From positions 58,401,546 to 58,465,545 of the forward strand of contig CM071600.1 in assembly GCA_036435485.1 (NCBI GenBank): a stretch of DNA of 64,000 nucleotides. Reading direction: 5' to 3'. The stretch comes from Saposhnikovia divaricata (Eukaryota > Streptophyta > Magnoliopsida > Apiales > Apiaceae). The notes beneath the pieces are model-generated. The model saw nothing but the letters and a program-made list of their open reading frames with translations. It was not told where the DNA came from and did not search any database. Below are positions 54,784 to 64,000 of the stretch, in pieces. Positions within the stretch are counted from its first letter, which is position 1; every line of letters begins with the position of its first letter. Position numbers and translations under genes: made by a program.

Positions 54784-56026
54784 TGAAGGTAGTGTTTTTC
54801 ATAGTTCGTTCACAGGGAAGGACTATCAATATCGATTTCGAGTATATTATCTCTTACAATCTAGAAGTGTGAACAAGGGGGGGTTTTGATTTGGTTGTGG
54901 CGTTTTATCAAACACCTTGAACACAAGAAATAAATTGCTATAAAAATACAACTAAGTTAATGACAATCATCAAATTTACCAACACAACAACACAATGAGT
55001 AAATTAACAAGATAAGAGATATACTTGACCCAAGGATATAGCAAATCAAGCACTTCAACCCAAAAAGCAAAATATTTCCAACTCTACCTAACCAAGATAA
55101 TTGGTGAAGCACACAATCACTTATTTCTCTTCTAAAAACACTAATTTAGTGAAGCACATAAATTAGTTCTCTTGATAATAGCTACCAATAATGAAGCACT
55201 ACTAGTATAACCAAATCAAGGAATTAAACAAAGAAAGGCTAGGACAAACCCAAGGATGAGAAGCTCAACCTAGGTATTTGTACTTGAATCTTGAAGTTTA
55301 GGCACGCCAAACCTTGTGCTACTACAATGAATGTACTAACAATTACGGATTAGCACAAACAATTAGCAATTGAAATTACAAGAAGAACAAGATGAAGCAA
55401 CTTACAAATCTCCAAGAAAAATCATAAACAATACAACACAAGTATTCAAGATAGAGTGAAATAGATCTTACTTAAATTGAATGGGTTTAGTACAAGAGAT
55501 GCTTCCTTGAGCCAAATATATGGAGTTAGTTACTCATAATCAATGCTAGATTATGAGTAATAAGTGTTTTTTATCTCTACTTGACTAACCCTAATTTTAT
55601 ACTTGAAGAGGCTAGGTTGAAGATGAAGTTAGATGTTAGGTTAGAAGTTAAGATAAGATGAAGTTATGTTTGGCTTCTTTTCTATTAATACACAGCAGGT
55701 TCTGTACGGCCTGCTGAACGGCCGTACAGCTGCCCTTACAGAAATCTGCTCCTTTGAACGGCCTGTCGAACGGCCGTACAGTAGCCCGTACGAGATAAAA
55801 TCTTCAAGATAATACATTAAACATCTCCCGACATCGCGAGCTTTCATCTTCTAACTTCCCTCTTAAATAATCTTCGCTTTCATGCCCAAATTAAGCCATC
55901 TTTTCAACAATTAAGCATGAGGCACTGAAAGATGAAAAACATAACAAATATTAATAAAACAACATTCGAAACTAACAAAAATGCAGAAGAATAAAAGACA
56001 AAACGTGTATAAAATACACGTTATCA
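54784..56026 (-). repeat. 5' LTR of the second Athila-like element
   Basis: 1,243 bp; inverted repeat copy at 55,702-55,729. Followed by AAAAT. Confidence 0.92.
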
Positions 56027-56031
56027 AAAAT

Positions 56032-56553
56032 TAAATCATTAAATTCGAAATTGGTTATTTAATTAATTGAGCCGATCTTAATTAATTATTTAAAAGGAAT
56101 TCGAATTTAACATTAAAACCTAAATCAGATTGGTTTAGAGAAGCCCAAACGATTTATGGTTTTAAGGCCCAACTCTCTCCCTATAAATACATAATGATGT
56201 ATGGTTTAGGGCAACATCTTTGCAAAATCATTTTTAGCAAAAACCCTAGCTGCTCTATTCTTTGAGAGGCTAGAGAGAGAGAGAGAGGCATCCTTTCGGC
56301 TAGTACCGGCTCCCTTGATCGCTGGAAGATCGGACGTTCGTGTGGACTGCTTTGGAGACGCAGATCTTGCTACAAGGGCTGTGATGATTGCATCTTTGGA
56401 CCTCCATCTTTCATACGTTTAAAGCTTCTTAAAAGGTACTGATTCCGTTCTCCATAATCTGCTCGACTTATATATAGATCCTAAGTTAGGGTTTCGAATT
56501 TTTTATTGTTTTAAGCACTATTTTTGCTGCGTTTTGTGCCTCGAAACCCAACA
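56032..56553 (+). repeat. Copia 3' LTR, second part
   Basis: Resumes after the insertion; TATA box CTATAAATAC at 56,181-56,190, GA-rich leader at 56,272-56,287, end CGAAACCCAACA at 56,553. Confidence 0.75.
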
Positions 56554-56786
56554 ATTTTGTGAAGAATGATTATTTTACGTATTTCTTCTATAATTTTTTT
56601 TTACCTATTTGTGAGATATTGTTTCTCATATTTTTTATGACTTCAAAATTTTTGTTGTTCAATTAGTTAAAAAATAAACATTTTTAAAAACATAAAACAA
56701 AAATTTTACTATTATGAGTTATGAATTACACACATCACGTGCATGCACATGACATCTGAACTCCATTATCTTAGAGAAAAAATATA
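56554..56786. other. AT-rich spacer
   Basis: Nothing recognised. Confidence 0.5.
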
Positions 56787-56791
56787 TGTAT

Positions 56792-57034
56792 TCTTATGTA
56801 TATATTATGAATTATGAAATAATAATATAAAGAGAAATCTAAAAGAGCTAGATAATAGAGAAAAGGGGAGAGATCAAAGATGAGATCATTTTCTTATCTT
56901 CATTCATAAGACAAATGTACCTTTATATAGGCTACATGGTGAGAGTTACAAATCTAATGAAAAGCCAAAGGTTCAAGAGTTATAAGAAGGTGAAAAACCA
57001 ACGGACATCCACATAATTATAAATATTTATAACA
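56792..57034 (-). repeat. 3' LTR of the 4.7-kb copia-type element
   Basis: 243 bp; its second base is C instead of the expected G (TCTTATG versus TGTTATG in the other LTR). Confidence 0.85.
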
Positions 57035-57814
57035 CTCCCTCTTGGATGTCCGTTGTATGAAATATTGTATCGTTAAAGTCTACTGAAAATCCTGTGGGTG
57101 AAAAACCAAGTGAAGGAACTTGAACACCATTTCATAATGCACACGTGATGCTGCCTCGTTAAAAACCTTACCAGGAAAACCCTGTGGGAAAAACCATGAT
57201 TAAGGAAAAAAGAGTACAAGACACGTAGTCTCCCCCTCTCGATAATATTGCATAACATCTTTGAGTTGATGAGGTTAAAAACTTCTCAAATGTAGTTATT
57301 CGCCACGCCTTGGCCAATAAATCTTTAGTGTATTCTTCGTTAAGTTGTGTAGCCCGCACATTATAAAGTTTGTAGAGCTTCAATCCAGAATAAATCACAT
57401 ATTGTTGTGCTATATCGAATCTCTAATATGACCATCTTCAGAAGTTTATATAATCACAATATCATTTCAAGAAGTACCTGAAATCGTTAATTTCATAGCA
57501 TGCAAAATAATAATATCTCCACTATATGTTAGTACATATTCAATATGAGATCAAAATTATGAGAATTAGAGTAAAAACTTTGCTCCTGCAAAATCAGTTT
57601 AAACCCTTAGGTTAGTGGAGATCAAATTTTATTTTTATGTACCTTTAAGATTCTCATTCCTTCAAATTGGACATGCTTTAAAGTCTTCTAGTAAATTTAT
57701 TAATTAATTATATCTTGACATGTACAATTAGAAAGATAAATTAGTATCTTACTGCAATATGTGGTACTTCAGGACCAATAATTTTCTTTTCAAGTCCTCA
57801 CAATGGTGACTAAT

Positions 57815-60069
57815 CTTCCTTCACGGAAGAAGTTATGTTTCTTCCATAAAATCTGTATTGCTTCAGAAAAATTCTAAAGTAATAGATAAACTTCACAGCT
57901 TACAAAACAAACAAATTATCTCAATGTATTTTGTTTACGATGTGAAACTTATTCGTATGTCAATTAGAAACACATTCTAATTTCCATCCACTCTGGCCAG
58001 AGATTTTTATGAATTGTCACATATAATCTTAGAATACATAAAACATCTCATTCCGGAATAATTTAATGTTGGACTTCTGGTCCATATCCATTTATAATTT
58101 GATAGGATTAGTTCTCGAGAATTTAATTTACTGCTTCCAGCAATTTATATCCTTCCAGGATTATGTCAAGTGGGTCTTGTAAAATGATACTCAATTTTAT
58201 ATTGTCAGACCTTTACACATCATATAATTATATCCACCACAAGATAATATCTCTTCATAATCAATACAAGATCATTGTACAACTACATGAGCTTTATCTT
58301 TCGTTAATAATTTCTTTCATTTCCATACATATATCTACTCATATCCCACTGACATGACATCTTTAGGTGTGTAAACTGCAGTTCCAAAAAATGTTTCTCT
58401 ACTTTTAGAGATAATATTTCTTAAAGCGTGTCACGTTCACCACTTCAGGTATGCGGACTTCTGGTCCAAATAAGCCTCGATTTAATCATTTTCTTATATC
58501 TTTGGCCAATCTTGTCTAAATTCAAAAGAGATTATTTTCCGATCCTCGTTATTATCCATAACCTCAAGTATTAAAAATCAAATTGTCGACGTTGATTTGA
58601 TTAATGGTTCCATTTTATTCTGGACATTATATAATGTATTGAGGTCTCACAATTTTTCAGGTATCTTCATCATTTTTGCATGTCTAAAATCTCTTTTGGA
58701 GATCATTCAAAAGTTATCCACTATTTGATTTAGCCATCATCAATCACTGCTCTATTTTACTTTAAGGATATATATAGTTTGTTATGGAACCCTCTGATCT
58801 ATCACGCTTCAGGCGTTCTTTAGACACTTTAGCTTCTTGAGGTTGTCCTTCTGGGACATATTTATTTGGAGCATATGTAGCTGGTATATGTAATATAGCC
58901 ATTCTTTCAGGTCAGCATATATATATATATATATTGTCTGGTACCAATTAAAAATGTAAATAAATGAACTTCTGGTTCATATTCTTTACCATGAGGATCA
59001 AAACGAGGCAATGATAACTAATATATTACCAGCTATTTAGCTTCTTCCCCTAATTTTGGGAAAACAAACATTAGACCGAGTCATAAACATATACACATAG
59101 ATGGTACCAAACTAATAACCACTCACGTATAATGTATATCGAATTTAACCATCGATTTCAGTGTTGTGGTGGAACAATCCGAGCTGACAAAAAATTTGTT
59201 CAAGACAGGGAGAAATTATGATTAATTAGATAGCTAGATGTGAATCAAAATGTGTCACAATATATTCGAAAAATTTCAATGGACGATAAATTTCATTGAG
59301 CACTTGAGTAGTAGACTCACCGAATGCATATTCTTGATTTGATTAATCAAACTCACAAACATCAGGTTGTGAGTATATAACAACTAGACATGTTACCATA
59401 TAGTTCATGTATCAATTTACCTTATAAACCAATAACATATATTTTGAGAAGAATCTTCTAGTTTCGATGAACGTCCATATAAATTTCAATTAACATTCAC
59501 ATCTTTAATAAAATTGGCATGACTTAATCAGCCATACCAACTATAAAGTTATCAGTAAATTTTTGGTTTACTTTAATATATATCTCAACGGTTTTTCTAT
59601 GTAATATGAAATATCAGAACCGCATAGTCGATTCTCTTTCACTTGGAAGAGTATAATAACATCAATAATATTAGACCTTTTTTTCTTCATTCAATACCAT
59701 GATAATAATATACATGCTCTTCTGGAGCATTTAATATAGAAAATGTAACGAGACATCCAATATATACAATATTTCCCCTTTGGATGGCTCATGTTTTGTT
59801 GTATAGTATTGACACAAGTCATCTTTATTTTAAACAATAAAATATTTCTTATGCATATAATAAGGATACAATTAAATGAGTTCATATTAGAAGATCATAA
59901 CCATACAAGGTTTTTAAAATTTAATTTCTTAATATTATCACATTCACCTCAGGGAATGGAGGAAGTTCATAAACTTTTATTAATATTTAATATATTAACC
60001 AACCATAAGGATTAATTCACAATTTTGTTAATTCGTAACCTTTTCCACGGTATTGTATCTTCAGGATAC
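57815..60069 (-). repeat. Dispersed array of GAA-loop hairpins
   Basis: Short perfect inverted repeats around a 5-nt TTCNN centre (plus strand): 57815 CTTCC, 58071 GGAC, 58132 TGC, 58149 ATCC, 58455 GGAC, 58804 ACGC, 58844 TGTCC, 58964 ATGAAC, 59714 ATGCTC, 60055 GTATC, each followed by TTCAC, TTCTG, TTCCA or TTCAG and the exact complement. On the sense (minus) strand every loop ends in GAA. Stems differ, loop is conserved. Confidence 0.8.
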
Positions 60070-61263
60070 TATTCAAAAAATCAAGTTTTGGTCAAACTCA
60101 CCATTATAAATTGTAACATATGATATGAATTAATTTCAAGTTAATAAATCATTAAATGACACTGTACTACTACCATGTATCACAACTAGAACTTCAATAT
60201 TTTTTATAGTATAAACTACCATTTAACGGAATCAATAATACGTAAAACATTCTAATATGTGGGTATGTCGACATGGTACAATAAACATATTTTGTGTGTA
60301 GTCGTGTCACAAGATGTCTCATTAAATTTTAATCTACCATTTTTATTGCATTAATCTACCATACCATCACTTAATATATTTTTGACCGCAATCATATTGC
60401 AACAATAATTTCATATGAGTTCTACAAAACATATAATATGATACACATAAGTACACATATAAATAATATAATAATCATGTTAAAACACATATAGATTTAA
60501 AAATCTCAACACTTGCGAACATATCAACATAAGTGCATGTACTGACAAGATCAAAACAAAAAACATTTTCTTACTCCAAAAATAACACAATGCACAATAA
60601 CAAAATTAGATTTAACCGGCTTGAAGGATAGACAATTTGCAATATCTAAATAACTTTATTTAGAAAGATGCAAAATATGAAAGTTGTAGAAAATTCAAAA
60701 ATCTTTTCAAGATGCTAAAGCACATAAAAAAGAAGAAGATGTAATTTCAATTTCATAAGATCTTATAAAGTTGTAGTGTCATATTACTGAAATCATACCA
60801 ACGACTTATACATATGGCAGAATTTTACAAATTTACATGTAGAATCTCATACATGCTAAACAATCAATGTTGTAGAAAATCAAGAGAATATTTCTGAAAT
60901 ATCTAAAATACAATAACTCTGAGGTAAAACGAATTTAATATGACTTTTCAAAGTATAGATGTACTAATATCAAAGTCACACCAATAATTTATACATTGCA
61001 GAATTTGACATATTAAAGGGATGAGTCTGAAACGAATATAATATGACTTTTACGAGAAATATCAAATAGCATAACTCAAAACATATGGATTTAGAGTAAT
61101 ACTTTGAAAATGAAGATAATGATAAAGATGTGTACCTTATAATCTTGAAGTGTGATGAACAATTATCTAAAGTTTTAGATTGATCACCTTGATCACCTTG
61201 AACCTCTTGAATATAATCAAGCATCATATTAACGGAGCGAAAGAGCTAGTCGTGCTGATAACG

Positions 61264-61481
61264 TGTTATGTATATATTATGAATTATGAAATAATAATAT
61301 AAAGAGAAATCTAAAAGAGCTAGATAATAGAGAAAAGGGGAGAGATCAAAGATGAGATCATTTTCTTATCTTCATTCATAAGACAAATGTACTTTTATAT
61401 AGGCTATATGATGAGAGTTACAAATCTAATGAAAAGCCAAAGGTTCAAGAGTCATCCACATAATTATAAATATTTATAACA
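61264..61481 (-). repeat. 5' LTR of the 4.7-kb copia-type element
   Basis: 218 bp, lacking 25 bp present at about 56,991-57,015 in the partner; followed by TGTAT. Confidence 0.85.
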
Positions 61482-61620
61482 TGTATATATATATTTATTT
61501 ACCTTTCGTATATGAAAAATATTATGCTTATTTACTTCTGTAATTTTTTTAATTTATTTATTTATGAAAATATTTCATTTGATTTCACAGCAAAACCCTA
61601 GACAGATTGATAATCGAGTC

Positions 61621-61895
61621 ATGGCAAAACCCTGGCGGCAACAGGAGGAGGGGTTGACGAAACTGCCAGATGATTTGTTAAGGGACATTTTCGAGCGTCT
61701 ACCTGCTTTAGATTAAGCAACTTGGCAGCAGTTTGCTCCGCATTGCGCTGCATCATAAAAAATGATAATGACTTGTGGAAACGTAAGTATATTCAGCAGC
61801 GAGATTTTTATAAAGAACCTCCCATTCCCCATGTGGAAAACTACATATGTAAGTTCTACAGACACAGAGGTGGGTATTCATGGTTTTTTTGTTGA
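61621..61895 (+). pseudogene. F-box protein fragment, frameshifted
   Basis: An ATG at 61,621 starts MAKPWRQQEEG followed by the F-box motif LPDDLLRDIFERLPAL. A 1-nt loss near 61,711-61,714 makes a TAA; in the next frame the F-box continues SNLAAVCSALRCII, NDLWKRKY and FYKEPPIPHV up to a stop at 61,893-61,895. F-box proteins link targets to SCF ubiquitin ligases through SKP1. About 90 residues remain and no substrate-binding repeats follow. AG|GTGGGT at 61,868 could be an exon end, so the gene may once have had more exons. Probably a dead gene fragment. Confidence 0.75.
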
Positions 61896-62411
61896 ATTGC
61901 TTCCAATTTAGTTTGAATTTATCATGACGTTTACGTTTTCTGTCAGATTGAATTATGACTCTTTCTATTACAACTTATATATTTTTGAAGTGTTTAATTG
62001 TATCATTTTTGTGTGTTAAGCTATCCGTAACACATCTTTTGTACTAGTAAGCTATTTGGTGGAACCATTTTCACGAAAGTACTGGGTTGGAATCGAATTA
62101 TAGATTCCAATTGGCTCATTGCCTTACTATTCGATATAAAAACCATTTTTTACATCATAACGTGGTCGCATTGCTACTCCAAATAAAACGACTTGATCTT
62201 ATGATGCGTTAATCTTAAGTTGTTTAATCAAAGTACCTAATGAACTTGGAAAAAAATGCCATCAACTAATCTAAGTAAATAAATTTTTTAGTAGAATTTC
62301 TATCAAAGACCGAGTGTGAATTTGTGATTAAAAAAAAAAGTTTTAAGAATTTGTGATCTAGAAAAAGAGGTACGAGAGAACGCAATGTAAGGTTTAGCTA
62401 ATAGTCTAATA
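61896..62411. other. Intergenic DNA
   Basis: Possible remnant intron of the F-box gene; nothing else recognised. Confidence 0.4.
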
Positions 62412-62586
62412 TAGTAGAACCTCGATAAATGAATATTCGATAAACGAATAACCTTATCAAATGAATAATTTTTTTCGATCCTGACATAATAAAGACAATG
62501 TATTTTTTACCTCGATAAATGAATAATCTCGACTAATCAATAAAATTTTCCGATCCTAAGCGTATTCATTTATCGAGGTTTAATTG
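62412..62586. mobile_element. Pogo/Emigrant-like MITE, 175 bp
   Basis: Left end TAGTAGAACCTCGATAAATG, right end (reverse) CAATTAAACCTCGATAAATG, flanked by TA at 62,410-62,411 and 62,587-62,588. The ends resemble the CAGTA(A/G)AACCTCTATAAAT termini of Emigrant/Lemi-type elements. Two internal ATCGAGG/CTCGATAAATGAATAA words. Confidence 0.7.
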
Positions 62587-62928
62587 TATTCAACATCTTC
62601 ATACGTCATTTTAGTAGCAAGACCCAAGTAGAAGTAAAACCAACGTCAGGCGTCAGCGGTCTTTAGAAAATGAAACAGTCAGGCTGAAAAATCAACTATG
62701 CAGAAGCAAAACAAGACCCTAGGGATGGGCATTCACCCCGGCCCGTCCGATCTCGATCCGATCCCCGCCCCGTTTGGGACGGGGAATCGGGGATTTTTTC
62801 GGGTACGGGCCGGGGAGCGGGGACAATTTTCAAAAAAAATCGGGGAGCGGGCCGGGGCCGGGATTTTATGTCTCCCCGGCCCGATCCCCGACCCCCGTCC
62901 CGATTCGTCCTCGACTCGATTTCATCAC

Positions 62929-62932
<4 letters not shown>

Positions 62933-63000
<68 letters not shown>
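62933..63000. repeat. TA microsatellite
   Basis: (TA)n flanking the left end of the inner MITE. Confidence 0.95.
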
Positions 63001-63003
<3 letters not shown>

Positions 63004-63549
63004 CTTTTGCTCAAATACAAACAAATCCTTAAATACAAACTACAAACTAACACTAGATTAATTATATTTCATTTATTCTAAGGTTCCCGCCAAGGGTACC
63101 TTCACAAAAAATGCTTAAAATAATTGGCTCTATCCACCAAAAAAAAAAAAAAAAAAACTTGCCATGGAAATGCGAAGCATTTAAAACAGTAAACGGATGA
63201 GTTAGGTAGTCATGAGGGCCGCAGGCCCTCGACACACCCGTCAATCGTCTATTGCCTTTACCATTGATTGCCATTCCTTACAACTTTAGAATGATAAAGG
63301 CGCGAAGCGCCATACAAGAAGGTGCGAAGCACCGTTAACCAGTGAAATCCACTGCCACGTCATCACGTGAACAGTGAATTTTTTTTTATTTTTTTTATTT
63401 TATTTTTATTTTTTTGCTGAATGGAGCCAATTATTTTAAACACTTTTTGTATTGGGGTATCCCTAGTTTGATCATTAGATTAGCATGAAATATTGAATTA
63501 GTGTTTAGTTTGTAGTTTGTAGTTAATTTTAGTTTGTAGTAGAGTAGGA

Positions 63550-63552
<3 letters not shown>
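63001..63552. mobile_element. Long-TIR MITE between TA microsatellites, with GCGAAGC hairpins
   Basis: Left AGGCTTTTGCTCAAATACAA... and right (reverse) GAGTCCTACTCTACTACAAA... form a decayed inverted repeat of about 140 bp, most alike at TTTAAAATAATTGGCTC (63,115-63,130 and 63,427-63,442). Both ends adjoin (TA)n, as in MITEs that target TA microsatellites (rice Micron is the known example). The middle has four short hairpins. No coding. Confidence 0.65.
63168..63333. repeat. Four mini-hairpins, three with GCGAAGC core
   Basis: AAATGCGAAGCATTT (63,168), GGGCCGCAGGCCC (63,216), GGCGCGAAGCGCC (63,299), GGTGCGAAGCACC (63,321). The core stays, the outer stems vary and remain complementary. Confidence 0.9.

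Positions 63553-63610
<58 letters not shown>
63553..63610. repeat. TA microsatellite
   Basis: (TA)n flanking the right end of the inner MITE. Confidence 0.95.
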
Positions 63611-63612
<2 letters not shown>

Positions 63613-64000
63613 CATATATTAATATATACGAATTTCCAATACTTTATATTGGAAATAAAATGATATTTTAATCTTATATATTTGTCTTTCTAGTAGTTAA
63701 ATAACTTCATTTACATGTTATTTATAATTGTTTATTTAAGTAATATTTTTTATCTTAATTTAGTGCTTAAAAAATTGTTTCAAACTTGCTAGTTAGTGTT
63801 TAAAATTGTTTACAATGTTATTTTTTGTTTAAAATGAAATTCCCCGATTCCCCGCGGGGATCCCCGTTACCCGTTCGGGCCGGGGACGGGGAATAAAAAA
63901 TAATCCCGACGGGGATCGGGCCGGGGACGGGGATCGGGTTTAAATTCGGGAATGGGGGCGGGGATAGCACTCCCCGGCCCGAAGTGCCCCGATGCCAATC

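Larger units (their letters stand above)
47627..56026 (-). mobile_element. Second Athila-like LTR retrotransposon, 8.4 kb, mostly non-coding
   Basis: LTRs at 54,784-56,026 (5', minus sense) and 47,627-48,868 (3'), TGATAAC...TACCTTCA ends, perfect target duplication AAAAT. Minus orientation is fixed by the primer-binding site at 54,758-54,780 and the polypurine tract at 48,869-48,885. A gag-like ORF is left; protease to integrase are gone. It shares with the 22.4-kb element the three-hairpin block, the paired hairpin-polypurine cassettes and the TTGCCTCCCA..AAGCGCT word near 53,693 (also 33,345), so the two are relatives. A retroposon sits inside at about 52,613-53,554. Confidence 0.92.
43828..56553 (+). 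mobile_element. Decayed Ty1/copia retrotransposon with nested insertions
   Basis: Sense-strand copia Pol from mid-integrase (about 43,828) to the RNase H stop at 46,616, a polypurine tract, and a 3' LTR that starts at 46,631 and ends at 56,553. The 5' LTR, gag, protease and most of integrase are missing. A hAT-type element splits the reverse transcriptase (44,826-45,680) and an LTR element splits the LTR (47,627-56,026). Confidence 0.88.
56792..61481 (-). mobile_element. Non-coding copia-type LTR retrotransposon, 4.7 kb
   Basis: LTRs of 243 bp (56,792-57,034, 3' in minus sense) and 218 bp (61,264-61,481, 5'; 25 bp deleted), TGTTATG...TTATAACA ends, target duplication TGTAT (56,787-56,791 and 61,482-61,486). 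Minus strand: TATCAGCACGACTAGC priming region next to the 5' LTR (about 61,232-61,261) and polypurine CCAAGAGGGAGTG before the 3' LTR. The words CTGGTAAGG and TTTTTAACGAGGCAGC near 57,150-57,180 are usual just after copia RNase H. No pol ORF remains; the interior holds at least ten GAA-loop hairpins. Confidence 0.85.
62720..64000. mobile_element. hAT-like element with GC-rich ends, cut by window edge
   Basis: Starts TAGGGATGGGCATTC, like the hAT end at 44,826. The subterminal 62,740-62,900 is packed with GGGGAATCGGGG/CCGGGGAGCGGGG words, and mirror-oriented copies fill 63,840-64,000, ending GATGCCAATC, consistent with a partner end just past the window. No transposase seen. The middle is occupied by two TA microsatellites and another MITE. 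Confidence 0.7.

Overview
The window looks like nuclear DNA from a large-genome eudicot plant. The signs are low GC, no operons or ribosome binding sites, one split gene with plant GT..AG introns, a plant-only NETWORKED-type (NAB-domain) actin-binding gene, an F-box fragment, and layers of nested plant transposons (Ty3 Athila-type, Ty1/copia, Helitron, hAT, PIF/Harbinger-like, pogo-like, SINE/LINE). I suspect an asterid such as an umbellifer, but nothing here proves the family. No intact protein-coding host gene is visible.

Layout. 1-15,000: a Gypsy-type LTR edge, a SINE, Helitron-like clusters, a copia tail with one LTR, and a retroposon with a 16-bp target duplication. A duplicated 143-bp host segment follows; one copy carries a Helitron and the other a small non-autonomous LTR element (11,712-14,480). 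15,100-16,000: an unrecognised, probably broken gene. 17,606-42,753: a NET4-like gene. Its NAB-domain exon is split by a 22.4-kb Athila-type element (17,990-40,408), and its last coding stretch is split by a 685-bp MITE (41,948-42,632). Removing either insert with one target-duplication copy restores the reading frame. Two further frameshifts make it a pseudogene. The Athila element has gag-pol on the minus strand (one frameshift, one nonsense codon), an extra 3' ORF, and an 11-kb non-coding LTR element (19,573-30,644) nested inside it.

43,828-56,553: a decayed copia element. Its reverse transcriptase is split at the YVDD motif by a hAT-type element, and its 3' LTR is split by a second Athila-like, mostly non-coding element (47,627-56,026). 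56,792-61,481: a non-coding copia-type element with short LTRs. 61,621-61,895: an F-box pseudogene. 62,412-62,586: a pogo/Emigrant-like MITE. 62,720 to the end: a GC-ended hAT-like element holding a second MITE between TA microsatellites.

Most unusual theme. Several elements with little or no coding sequence are filled with arrays of short hairpins whose loop is conserved while the stem sequence changes and stays complementary. Examples are 13,108-13,701 (loops TCTAA/TGTGA/TTTGA), 24,790-26,156 (three hairpins per 143-bp unit), 57,815-60,069 (loops NNGAA on the element's sense strand) and 63,168-63,333 (GCGAAGC cores). The two Athila-type elements also share a hairpin plus polypurine cassette present twice per element, a conserved three-hairpin block near the 3' LTR, and GC-rich inverted-repeat modules found both in the LTR and inside the element; in the 17,990-40,408 element the internal module lies upstream of an internal TATA box. 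These structures are the best candidates here for an undescribed RNA or DNA system.
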